From: a virus
Reading direction: 5' to 3' (one strand)
IMG/VR virus record: IMGVR_UViG_3300006924_000259
Location: 1 to 21,022 of that record
DNA length: 21,022 nt
The position numbers and the translations under genes are program-made. Below are positions 4,952-11,614 of the stretch, piece by piece. Every line of letters begins with the position of its first letter. The stretch's first letter is position 1. Below the pieces are notes generated by a model. The model searched no databases. It saw nothing but the letters and a program-made list of their open reading frames with translations, and was not told where the DNA came from.

Positions 4952-7171
4952 ATGGCATCATTCTTTGACAGATTCAAAAATCTTATAGTTAAAAACTCAC
5001 AACAGACAGCGAAAGAATATAACCAAGCTATTTATAATTTTCTAGGACAATCAGTTGTTTGGAATCCTGAGAATGATGAAAATTATATTAATGAAGGTTA
5101 TAGAAAAAATGCAACAGTTTATTCAATCATTAATTTAATAGCAAAATCGGCATCTAGTGTGCCTTTGTGTGTTTATGAAAAAGTGAATGATAATGAATTA
5201 AAAAGATATAAAGCTATGACATCTGGGATGTTAGATCCTACAATAATGCACAAAGCTAATATGATTAGGAAACATGCTTTAGTTGAATTAGAGCATACTA
5301 AATTGCATGAATTATTAGATCGACCTAATCCAGCACAAAGCTATGCAAGTTGGATTAGTGAATTAGTTGCTTTTGGTAAACTAACAGGTAACAGATATAT
5401 CTATGGGATAGCACCTGAAAGTGGTGATAATATTGGAAAGTATAAAGAGCTTTATGTAATGCCTTCGCAAATTATGGAGGTTGTAAGTGGTGGTATTTTA
5501 GAACCTGTTAAATCATATAGAGTTGAATATAATTCAGAACAAAGAGATATACCAGCAGATCAAATATGTCATATAAAAGATTTTCAGCCACATTATGATG
5601 GATCTGGTTCACACTTATATGGGCAATCGCCATTGAAAGCAGGATTTAGAGCTATGACAACAAATAATGAAGCTGCTCAAACTGGTGTTCGATATTTACA
5701 AAATCAAATGGCTAGAGGTGTTTTAATGAGTGAAGAAGGGGATTTGAATGAAGTTCAAGCTCAACAATTAAAAGATAAATTTAGATCTAACTATCAATCT
5801 AGTAACAATGCTGGTGATGTCATAATAACTCCAAAAAAATTATCATGGGTTAACTTTGGATTATCTGCATCAGATTTATCATTGATCGAGCAATACAATG
5901 CATCTGTGAAAGATCTTTGTAATATATTTAATGTACCAGTACAATTATTAAATAATACTGAAACATCAACATATAACAATCAAAAGAGTGCTAAAGCTGC
6001 TTTATATCAACATGCAGTAATGCCTGAATTATATAAAATTAGAGATGAGTTAAATAGATGGTTAGCACCTAAATTTGGTGATAAAATATATTTAGATTTT
6101 GATTTTTCTGTTATTCCTGAATTACAGGAGGATATGGAAAAAGTAGTTACTCAAATGTCGCAGGCATGGTGGATTACTCCAAATGAAAAAAGAGCAGCAA
6201 TGAGTTATGCAGAAGAAGAAAATGATGCGATGAATGATATATATGTACCAGCAAATTTATTGCCTATTGGTGGTGAAGATGTAGAAATGCCTGATCCACA
6301 ACCTTCAAAAATAGATGATGAAGAAGATGATATTGAAAAAATGTTATCAAATTATATTACACAAAAAGATAAAATAAGAGGTTTTGAAGATGCTTATACA
6401 ACACAGGAAGAAGCAGAAGATCGTGCAAAAGAATTAGGGGGTTCAGGATATCACACACATGATTATGATGGGCAAACAATATATATGCCTTTTAAAACTC
6501 ATGAAGAATATGAAGAAGCTGTAAGAAATAATAAGCAAGTTTCTGGTAGTGTAGAAAAAGGATTAAAAAAAAAATTAGAAGATCACAATAAATCGGTTTC
6601 AGTTAGTTATAAAAAAACATCCTTAGGTACTTTAAAAAAGGTATTTAAAAGGGGTGTTGGTGCATATAACACTAATCCCTCAAGTGTGCGACCTAGTGTC
6701 AGTAATGCTGACCAATGGGCGTATGCTAGAGTCAATAGCTTTCTTTATGCTTTAAAAAATGAACGATTTAGAGGTGGTAAACATGATACAGATTTATTTC
6801 CATCTGGGCATAAATTAAGCTCAAAAAATGAGAAGAAAGCTGAAGGATTTTCTGATTATCCACAAAGTGCTACTAATAATGCTAAAAGAATGATTGAATG
6901 GAGAGAAAAATACGGAAGGGATGAAGTCAAAGGTGGCACATCTGTTGGATGGCAAAGAGCATCGAGTTTGTCAAAAAGGGAAAAACTCACAGCAGAAACA
7001 GTTGGAAGAATGGCTGCTTTTAATAGACATAGAAAAAATGCAACAGTAGATCCAAAGTTTCAAGACACACCATGGAAAGACAATGGCTATGTAGCATGGA
7101 ATTTATGGGGTGGCACAAGTGGTGTTAATTGGGCAATAAAAAAAATGGAACAGATTAGAAACAATGATTAA
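4952..7171 (+). CDS. Portal protein with fused C-terminal accessory modules
   Basis: Residues 1-445 are an HK97-type portal: YRKNATVYSIINLIAKSASSVPL (50-72), the stem region HELLDRPNPAQSYASW (119-134), GNRYIYGI (146-153), and the LLNNTETSTYNNQKSA segment (332-347) that marks this family. It forms the dodecameric ring through which DNA enters. Usual portals end about here. This one continues through an acidic linker (452-464) for some 290 residues: a module with TTQEEAEDRAKELGGSGYHTH and MPFKTHEEYEE (483-522), a DUF5824-like part (about 555-623; YNTNPSSVRP, DQWAYARVNSF), and a C-terminal module (632-736) with MAAFNRHRKN and PWKDNGYVAWNLWGG. Similar modules occur attached to head proteins and proteases of other phages. 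Their role here is unknown; a built-in scaffold or protease-interacting tail of the portal is my guess. The stop overlaps the next ATG (TAATG). Confidence 0.92.
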   Translation: MASFFDRFKNLIVKNSQQTAKEYNQAIYNFLGQSVVWNPENDENYINEGYRKNATVYSIINLIAKSASSVPLCVYEKVNDNELKRYKAMTSGMLDPTIMHKANMIRKHALVELEHTKLHELLDRPNPAQSYASWISELVAFGKLTGNRYIYGIAPESGDNIGKYKELYVMPSQIMEVVSGGILEPVKSYRVEYNSEQRDIPADQICHIKDFQPHYDGSGSHLYGQSPLKAGFRAMTTNNEAAQTGVRYLQNQMARGVLMSEEGDLNEVQAQQLKDKFRSNYQSSNNAGDVIITPKKLSWVNFGLSASDLSLIEQYNASVKDLCNIFNVPVQLLNNTETSTYNNQKSAKAALYQHAVMPELYKIRDELNRWLAPKFGDKIYLDFDFSVIPELQEDMEKVVTQMSQAWWITPNEKRAAMSYAEEENDAMNDIYVPANLLPIGGEDVEMPDPQPSKIDDEEDDIEKMLSNYITQKDKIRGFEDAYTTQEEAEDRAKELGGSGYHTHDYDGQTIYMPFKTHEEYEEAVRNNKQVSGSVEKGLKKKLEDHNKSVSVSYKKTSLGTLKKVFKRGVGAYNTNPSSVRPSVSNADQWAYARVNSFLYALKNERFRGGKHDTDLFPSGHKLSSKNEKKAEGFSDYPQSATNNAKRMIEWREKYGRDEVKGGTSVGWQRASSLSKREKLTAETVGRMAAFNRHRKNATVDPKFQDTPWKDNGYVAWNLWGGTSGVNWAIKKMEQIRNND

Positions 7172-7956
7172 TGCTTTCAAAAAAAATTACAGATAAATGG
7201 AGGAATGATTATGATAAACAATTATCATTAGCAGAAAAAAAATTAGTTCCTCAAGTTGCTAGATACTATAGAGAAGAATATTTTAAGGGAGTCGATATTT
7301 TTATCAAAACTGAAAATATAGATTACATTACTTTATTCAAATATGATGATTTCCAAAAAGTTTATTTAAATATATATAATCATACTTGCATGAGGTTTGC
7401 ATTTTGGTATTTTAGAAATTCAGATAAATATGAAGAAAAAAAAACTGCTAATGATTATACAGAAACATGGAGAACTGCTTTTAATCATTATGCTGGAAGA
7501 ATGGCTGCTCAAAATGTTACTTTAGTAAGTGGCACAGCAAAGAAAACTTTAATGAGTGTAATACAAAAATTATACAGAGATCCTGATTTTGTATCTAAAG
7601 GGGCAGATGAAAGAGCAAGAATACTTAGAAGCAAATTTAGACAATATTCAAGGGTACAGGCATTAAGATTAGTTAGGACAGAATCATTAAGAGGTGCAAG
7701 TTATGGAGTCGAACAAAGTGCTTTGCAAGTATATGCAGGAAGAAAATTAAAAAAACAATGGGTAACTTTTTTTGATAAAAATACAAGAGCTGCTCACCAA
7801 GTTGCAAATAATCAAACAGTAGATTTTGAATCTGATTTTTATGTCGGCAATGAATATATGAAAAGACCAGGCGAAGGGAGTGACCCAGGAAATGTTATAA
7901 ATTGTAGATGCTCAATGATTCCTTTTCCTGAAAATGTTAAGTTACCATTTCAATAA
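7171..7956 (+). CDS. MuF-like minor head (head morphogenesis) protein
   Basis: A 261-residue protein whose C-terminal part carries the MuF hallmarks: RLVRTESLRGASYG (167-179), FFDKNTRAAHQ (200-210), VGNEYMKRPGEGSDPGN (225-241) and the terminal NCRC (244-247) followed by PFPE. These residues resemble the nuclease-like core of MuF/SPP1 gp7 proteins that sit on the portal inside the head and may be ejected with the DNA. The N-terminal 150 residues are charged and helical. It starts at the TAATG overlap with the portal gene, the standard portal-MuF pairing. No toxin domain is fused to it, unlike the polymorphic-toxin MuF proteins. Confidence 0.85.
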   Translation: MLSKKITDKWRNDYDKQLSLAEKKLVPQVARYYREEYFKGVDIFIKTENIDYITLFKYDDFQKVYLNIYNHTCMRFAFWYFRNSDKYEEKKTANDYTETWRTAFNHYAGRMAAQNVTLVSGTAKKTLMSVIQKLYRDPDFVSKGADERARILRSKFRQYSRVQALRLVRTESLRGASYGVEQSALQVYAGRKLKKQWVTFFDKNTRAAHQVANNQTVDFESDFYVGNEYMKRPGEGSDPGNVINCRCSMIPFPENVKLPFQ

Positions 7957-7967
7957 AATATATTTAC

Positions 7968-7975
7968 TAAATTTG
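7968..7975 (+). promoter_or_regulatory. -7-like box TAAATTTG before protease
   Basis: TAAATTTGTA (7968-7977) matches TANNTTTG and lies 14 nt before the ATG at 7990. No TTTG is found at the proper distance upstream (only TTTC at 7948-7951, 16-nt spacer). The same ten bases, with following A-run, occur before the tail-fibre gene at 15078-15087. Confidence 0.4.
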
Positions 7976-7989
7976 TAAAAAATAATAAT

Positions 7990-8667
7990 ATGGATTTTAT
8001 TTATAAAGCATCACCACTTGGTGAATTATCTGATTATGATGAAAAAAATTCTATTGTCAAAGGATACGGAAGTTATTTTGATAATAAAGATTCTGATAAT
8101 GATATAATCATGAGGGGTGCATATCAAAAAACAATAAAAGAAAATGGTGAAAGAGTAAAGTATTTATATCAGCATAATATGATGCAACCAATTGGTAAAA
8201 TGAAAGAATTATATGAAGATGACAAAGGTTTAGTTTTTGTCGCTGAAATTCCTAAAACATCACTTGGAAAGGATGTAATTGCTTTGATGAAAGCGGGTGT
8301 GATCACAGAAAACTCTGTTGGTATTTTACCAATACAAAAAGAGGACAAAAATGATTATAGAGAATTGAAAGAGGTTAAACTGTTTGAAATTTCAGCAGTT
8401 ACTTTGGCTGCTAATGATCAGGCAAAAATTATGGATGTCAAAGGATCAAAAAGTTTTGATGACATTTATAAAAGATATGATAATCTTACTAAATTAATCC
8501 GAAAAGGCGATATCACAGATGAAATGGGGTATGCCATAGAGAGTGAAATATACAAACTTAAATCTTTATTCGTTGATGCTACTCAGCCAGTTGATGAAAT
8601 TACTGAGCCAGTAGAAGAAAAATCTGAGTTTGATGTTTATAAATATTTGTTAAATAACTTAAAATAA
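7990..8667 (+). CDS. Prohead protease, HK97/S78 type
   Basis: A 225-residue protease that matures the capsid by clipping the N-terminal part of the major capsid protein during assembly. The fold signatures are clear: GYGSYFDNKDSDNDIIMRGAF-like segment (25-45, here ending AY), catalytic His in YLYQHN (His62), catalytic Ser in ITENSVG (Ser109), and the third catalytic acid region in VKLFEISAVTLAAN (Glu133 as the likely acid) . About 65 residues after this core (helical, then acidic, 170-225) are extra and may be removed by self-cleavage. It lies directly before the capsid gene, 11 nt apart, as usual. There is no separate scaffold gene. Confidence 0.92.
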   Translation: MDFIYKASPLGELSDYDEKNSIVKGYGSYFDNKDSDNDIIMRGAYQKTIKENGERVKYLYQHNMMQPIGKMKELYEDDKGLVFVAEIPKTSLGKDVIALMKAGVITENSVGILPIQKEDKNDYRELKEVKLFEISAVTLAANDQAKIMDVKGSKSFDDIYKRYDNLTKLIRKGDITDEMGYAIESEIYKLKSLFVDATQPVDEITEPVEEKSEFDVYKYLLNNLK

Positions 8668-8678
8668 ATTTTTTCAAA

Positions 8679-9872
8679 ATGGAAGAAAATGTAAAAAACC
8701 AGCTTGATCAATTAGGAAACATCATTGATGCGAAAATTGAAAAAGCTAATGGACAGGTGTTGGAAAATGCCAATGGGAAGATTGATGAAGTTTTAAAAGG
8801 CGAAATCAATAATCTTACTCAGAAATTCAACGAAAGATTTGACTCATTAGAAGTTGCAAACCAAAAAATGTTTGAAACTAAAAATGAATCAAAAGATTTC
8901 AAAACTAACTTAGCAAAAGCTATCAATGATGGTGCTATTGAAGGGTTAGTGAAAGGAAACAGCAATGCTGCTTCTTTTGAGATTAAAGCGGACATGACTA
9001 CAGGTGCTGATTTTAGCGGTGAAGTTATAGCTGCGGACAGAGTGCCAGGATTTAAATTTGATCCTAGCAGAGCACAGAACATGAGATCTATTATACCAAA
9101 TGGATCAACTGGATCTGATGTAGTTAGATTTGTTAAAGAATCAGGATATTCAAATGGAGCTGCGGCTGCTGCTGAAGGTTCTGCTCTAGGACAATCTGAC
9201 TTTGATATGACTGCAAGTTCAGTTAACGTTGAGAAAATCGGAACATACCTTAGAATTTCTGAGGAGATGTTAGCAGATACTCAGCAATTAACTAGCTACA
9301 TATCTAATAGAGTACCAGCTAAATTATTAGAAGTTGAAGATACTCAGATTTTATCTGGGAATGGTTCATCACCTAATTTAAGCGGTTTATATTCTTCAGG
9401 TACTAACTTTGATGTTAGTTCAAGTGGAGCTTACTACCAGTCAGTAGAAGCTGCAAATGAATTTGATGTTTTAGTTGCATCGATAAATCAATTAGCTTTA
9501 TCTAATTATAAGCCAAATTATATTATTTTAAACCCAACTGATTTCCATAAGATTTTATTACTTAAGGATAGTACTAATAAGTACTTAAAAGATCAAGTAT
9601 ATCAAGGGTTACAACCTAACTTTATGGGTGTGCCAGTAATTGTAAACAATGCAATTACAGCAGGTACATTCTTTGTTGGTGATTTTAATTCTGCTCAATT
9701 ATGGATCAGAGAAAACTTATCAGTTTCTTTCCATAGAGAAGACGGAATCAACATTAGAGAAGGATTCGTTACGGTAAGATGTCAAGAAAGAATAGCATTA
9801 GCTACTTACTTGCCACTTGGAATAATTGATGGTACATTTAGCACTGCTAAAGCTGCATTAGAGACACCATAA
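8679..9872 (+). CDS. Major capsid protein, HK97 fold
   Basis: A 397-residue capsid protein. Residues 1-75 form a charged coiled coil, the delta domain that acts as built-in scaffold. The mature protein probably begins near residues 95-105 (the stretch SFEIKADMTTGADFSGE), after cleavage by the protease encoded just upstream. The core shows typical features: ADRVPGF and MRSIIPNGSTGSDVVRFVKESG (E-loop area), EKIGTYLRISEEMLAD (spine helix start), LLEVEDTQILSGNGSSPNLSGLY, and NYIILNPTDFHKILLLKD (A-domain), ending GFVTVRCQERIALA. Codon choice is somewhat richer in G and C than in the small ORFs, as common for highly expressed genes. A strong terminator begins 26 nt after the stop. Confidence 0.95.
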   Translation: MEENVKNQLDQLGNIIDAKIEKANGQVLENANGKIDEVLKGEINNLTQKFNERFDSLEVANQKMFETKNESKDFKTNLAKAINDGAIEGLVKGNSNAASFEIKADMTTGADFSGEVIAADRVPGFKFDPSRAQNMRSIIPNGSTGSDVVRFVKESGYSNGAAAAAEGSALGQSDFDMTASSVNVEKIGTYLRISEEMLADTQQLTSYISNRVPAKLLEVEDTQILSGNGSSPNLSGLYSSGTNFDVSSSGAYYQSVEAANEFDVLVASINQLALSNYKPNYIILNPTDFHKILLLKDSTNKYLKDQVYQGLQPNFMGVPVIVNNAITAGTFFVGDFNSAQLWIRENLSVSFHREDGINIREGFVTVRCQERIALATYLPLGIIDGTFSTAKAALETP

Positions 9873-9897
9873 TAGGGGTTTTTATTGTTATTAATAT

Positions 9898-9927
9898 TAA
9901 AAGGGGGATTAATTTCCCTCTTTTTTT
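9898..9927 (+). terminator. Intrinsic terminator after the major capsid gene
   Basis: AGGGGGA (9902-9908) pairs with TCCCTCT (9915-9921), one G-U, with flanking A/T pairs extending the stem, a 6-nt loop and a T-run to 9927. It ends the packaging/head transcription unit. Confidence 0.88.
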
Positions 9928-9969
9928 ATGGAGTAAAACATAAAAAATATCTTTTTTTTTAAAAAATAC

Positions 9970-10000
9970 TTTGTGAATTAAAAAATTGTTTATATATTTG
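9970..10000 (+). promoter_or_regulatory. Bacteroidota-type promoter (TTTG-N19-TATATTTG)
   Basis: TTTG (9970-9973), 19-nt spacer, TATATTTG (9993-10000), followed by AAGTA as in the promoter at 2082-2112. The ATG at 10018 lies 17 nt after the -7 box, giving a leader of roughly a dozen bases. Preceded by the same T-run/A-run tract as the other two. Confidence 0.8.
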
Positions 10001-10017
10001 AAGTAAATAATCAAACA

Positions 10018-10206
10018 ATGAAACAAATAGTAATTAGAAATTTCAAAACTGCAAAAGGTCAAAGAGTAACAAAAGGTACTGAATTGACTATAATGCCTTT
10101 AGTAGGTGTAACAAACAGAGTAGATTTAGTTCAAATAGTAGGTAAAAATTTTACTATGAATACTTTAAAATCTACTGCAATTAAATTAACAACCTTAGAA
10201 AAATAA
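10018..10206 (+). CDS. Hypothetical accessory protein (62 aa)
   Basis: First of five tiny genes behind the promoter at 9970-10000. A basic, soluble, largely beta protein: IVIRNFKTAKGQRVTKGTELTI looks like two strands linked by a basic turn, followed by VDLVQIVGKNFTMNT. No cysteine, signal peptide or membrane segment, and no family I recognise. It sits between capsid and connector genes where most phages have no early-type promoter, so it is probably not a virion part. Confidence 0.7.
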   Translation: MKQIVIRNFKTAKGQRVTKGTELTIMPLVGVTNRVDLVQIVGKNFTMNTLKSTAIKLTTLEK

Positions 10207-10208
10207 TT

Positions 10209-10448
10209 ATGAAAGAACAAACACACACTAGAATAATTAATTTCATGGGCAACTCATTCTTTGTTGAATTTACATATTGGTCAGGAGAAAAAGAAACAAA
10301 TTCTCCACCTAGTGCTGATATTGTATCGATACATTACAATGAAGTTGATGTAACAAATATAATTCATCATGAAGATATGGATGACATGGAAGATCAGATC
10401 ATTGATGAATTTGAAGAAGATTTTTATTACTTATCTAAATCCTGTTAA
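10209..10448 (+). CDS. Hypothetical acidic accessory protein (79 aa)
   Basis: Starts 2 nt after the previous stop. The N-terminal half is beta (RIINFMGNSFFVEFTYWSG), the C-terminal third extremely acidic (HHEDMDDMEDQIIDEFEED, about residues 54-72), so the protein has a strong negative charge. Acidic phage proteins sometimes mimic DNA to block host nucleases or restriction enzymes; that is only a possibility here, with no homologue recognised. Two cytosine-rich codons end it with a terminal Cys. Part of the promoter-driven insert downstream of the capsid gene. Confidence 0.68.
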   Translation: MKEQTHTRIINFMGNSFFVEFTYWSGEKETNSPPSADIVSIHYNEVDVTNIIHHEDMDDMEDQIIDEFEEDFYYLSKSC

Positions 10449-10450
10449 TC

Positions 10451-10624
10451 ATGAGTGCAAGAGAATCATTAAATCACAGAATTAAAGTGAATAGAAGAAT
10501 AAGAAAGTTTGAAGAATCTGAAAAGTTAATACATCCAGCTTTAAAAAGCGACTGGGAGGGTTTAGAGAGAGTTGAACAATCAAAAAGGTTATTAGTATGG
10601 AAAATGGCAATAAAAAGCAAATAG
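10451..10624 (+). CDS. Small basic hypothetical protein (57 aa)
   Basis: The ORF begins 2 nt after the previous stop and reads MSARESLNHRIKVNRRIRK... to ...WKMAIKSK. It is rich in Arg and Lys (SLNHRIKVNRRIRKFEESEK) and predicted as one or two amphipathic helices. Its 3' end overlaps the next ORF by 28 nt. No known family. A nucleic-acid- or membrane-surface-binding helix is conceivable but not shown. Confidence 0.6.
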   Translation: MSARESLNHRIKVNRRIRKFEESEKLIHPALKSDWEGLERVEQSKRLLVWKMAIKSK

Positions 10625-10752
10625 GGTTGCTTTTAGGGGTTTTATTAATATTATTTGCGTTTAGGTCTGCAATAATTATTAATGACTTATTAACAGCTGT
10701 ATTATTATTAATATTAGGTTTATCAGTTTTATATAATTATGAAAAGAATTGA
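10597..10752 (+). CDS. Small membrane protein (51 aa, two TM segments)
   Basis: The ORF starts inside the end of the 10451 gene (28-nt overlap) in another frame and ends 14 nt into the 10739 gene. The product has a short polar start (MENGNKKQ), a first hydrophobic helix (IGLLLGVLLILFAF, residues 9-22), a short connector (RSAIIIND), and a second hydrophobic helix (LLTAVLLLILGLSVLYNY, 31-48). Two-helix proteins of this size in phages can be holins, superinfection-exclusion or membrane-perturbing proteins. It lies far from the lysis module and behind an early-type promoter, which favours exclusion or host-membrane modulation over lysis. Function is inference. Confidence 0.6.
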   Translation: MENGNKKQIGLLLGVLLILFAFRSAIIINDLLTAVLLLILGLSVLYNYEKN

Positions 10753-10876
10753 AGATACAGATTTATTTATTTATTCAATTATCGGAGAGGATAAATGGAA
10801 TAAAATGTCACCAATGAAAAAAATATATATATTAAAAAAATATCATGAAATTCAAAAAATGATTAAAGAAAATTAA
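10739..10876 (+). CDS. Small basic hypothetical protein (45 aa)
   Basis: Last ORF of the insert; its ATG is 14 nt before the stop of the membrane-protein ORF. The product is helical and basic (MSPMKKIYILKKYHEIQKMIKEN, from residue 23). No family recognised. Real coding is supported by its fit into a chain of overlapping ORFs that ends just before a terminator. Confidence 0.55.
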   Translation: MKRIEDTDLFIYSIIGEDKWNKMSPMKKIYILKKYHEIQKMIKEN

Positions 10877-10910
10877 ATTTTGTTTTATAATTAGTTTGTT
10901 TGTTTGTTTA

Positions 10911-10940
10911 GGGGGGTGAGAAATCACTCCCTTTTTTTTT
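10911..10940 (+). terminator. Intrinsic terminator ending the small-gene insert
   Basis: GGGGGTGA (10912-10919) pairs with TCACTCCC (10924-10931), 8 bp with one G-U, closed by a GAAA tetraloop and followed by nine T's. A textbook hairpin. Confidence 0.92.
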
Positions 10941-10950
10941 ACCTTAGATT

Positions 10951-11325
10951 ATGAATCATAATCAAAAGGGTTGTTTTGCTGAATATCATTTTGCATCAAC
11001 AGCAATTTCTTTAGGTTATAATATATCAACTCCATTATCTAGTTCTAGCTATTATGATTGTATATTGGAAAAGGATGGAAAGCTTTTTAAAATTCAAGTT
11101 AAATATTTGGGCAAAAATAGATTAAGGCGAGGGAATAGTATGCAAATAACATTAAGAAGGACAGGTTTGCCAAGTTATGAAAAAAAGTATGTGGATTTTT
11201 TTGCTCTTTATGATGAAGAAAATGATGGATTCTTTATTATACCTAATTTAGGACAAAGTTGTTTAAAAATAAATATAAATGGCAAGTATAAAGAAAATTT
11301 TAATAACTTTGCTATTATTTCATAA
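10951..11325 (+). CDS. PD-(D/E)xK family nuclease (possible free-standing homing endonuclease or resolvase-like)
   Basis: A 124-residue protein with the small PD-(D/E)xK nuclease pattern: Glu11 in the first helix (KGCFAEYHFAS), Asp36 in YYDCIL, and Gln49-Val-Lys51 in IQVKY, with strands around them. This spacing matches the archaeal Holliday-junction-resolvase-like group and the I-Ssp6803I-like endonucleases (PDDEXK_5). A following basic part (GKNRLRRGNSMQITLRR, about 54-70) could bind DNA, and VDFFALYDEENDGFFIIP is the usual last strand pair. It should cut DNA, either at a specific site or at a structure. It stands alone: terminator before (10911-10940) and after (11348-11381), a single gene between the accessory insert and the connector genes. 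That isolation fits a mobile homing-type gene. Substrate is unknown. Confidence 0.75.
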   Translation: MNHNQKGCFAEYHFASTAISLGYNISTPLSSSSYYDCILEKDGKLFKIQVKYLGKNRLRRGNSMQITLRRTGLPSYEKKYVDFFALYDEENDGFFIIPNLGQSCLKININGKYKENFNNFAIIS

Positions 11326-11347
11326 ATAGTATTTTCTAAGTTCTTCA

Positions 11348-11381
11348 AAGTGTCACTAAAATCTAGTGGCACTTTTTTTTT
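11348..11381 (+). terminator. Intrinsic terminator after the nuclease gene
   Basis: AAGTGTCACTA (11348-11358) pairs with TAGTGGCACTT (11364-11374), 11 bp with one G-U, loop AAATC, then a T-run to 11381. It insulates the neck operon from the nuclease gene. Confidence 0.93.
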
Positions 11382-11388
11382 ATCTTTA
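11381..11388 (+). promoter_or_regulatory. -7-like box TATCTTTA before neck operon
   Basis: TATCTTTACA (11381-11390) follows directly on the terminator T-run and is 16 nt before the ATG at 11405. It differs from TANNTTTG only at the last base and resembles TATTTTTACA before the portal gene. No -33 element can be seen because the terminator occupies that place. Confidence 0.35.
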
Positions 11389-11404
11389 CATAAAAATTAA
11401 TGTT

Positions 11405-11614
11405 ATGAAAATAAAATTAAAAATCGAAATCAGTAAGGATGGACAAACTATTCCAGCTGGTGAAATTATTGAAATCAATGACAACAATGCTTCTAAATGG
11501 GTTAGCAAGGGTTGGGGTGAATTATTCCAAAAAGAAATCAAAGTAAAGAAAAAAGAAACAAAGGAATTAAAAATTGATTCAAAAGAAACTAAACATGAGA
11601 CAGATAAAAATTAA
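11405..11614 (+). CDS. Small lysine-rich protein between capsid and connector genes (69 aa)
   Basis: Start taken at 11405 (MKIKLKIEISKDGQTIPAG...). The upstream in-frame ATG at 11366 would put the first codons in the terminator stem, so I reject it. The first 45 residues form a small beta unit (IKLKIEISKDG, GEIIEINDNNASKWVSKGWGELF) like the short proteins that often follow capsid genes in this group; the rest is a Lys/Glu-rich tail (KEIKVKKKETKELKIDSKETKHE). Possibly a head-decoration or completion protein. Overlaps the following connector gene by 20 nt. Confidence 0.75.
   Translation: MKIKLKIEISKDGQTIPAGEIIEINDNNASKWVSKGWGELFQKEIKVKKKETKELKIDSKETKHETDKN

Noticed and set aside
8819-9082. 87-codon ORF on the - strand inside the capsid gene
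   Set aside because: Shadow of a confidently identified capsid gene; no leader or promoter on that strand.
10597-10752. Two-TM miniprotein as the phage holin
   Set aside because: A clear 3-TM holin lies beside the amidase at 14478-14942, and this gene is behind an early-type promoter far from the lysis genes.
11366-11404. Upstream ATG extending the 11405 gene by 13 residues
   Set aside because: It lies in the 3' arm of an 11-bp terminator stem and T-run, so the added residues are simply translated terminator sequence.
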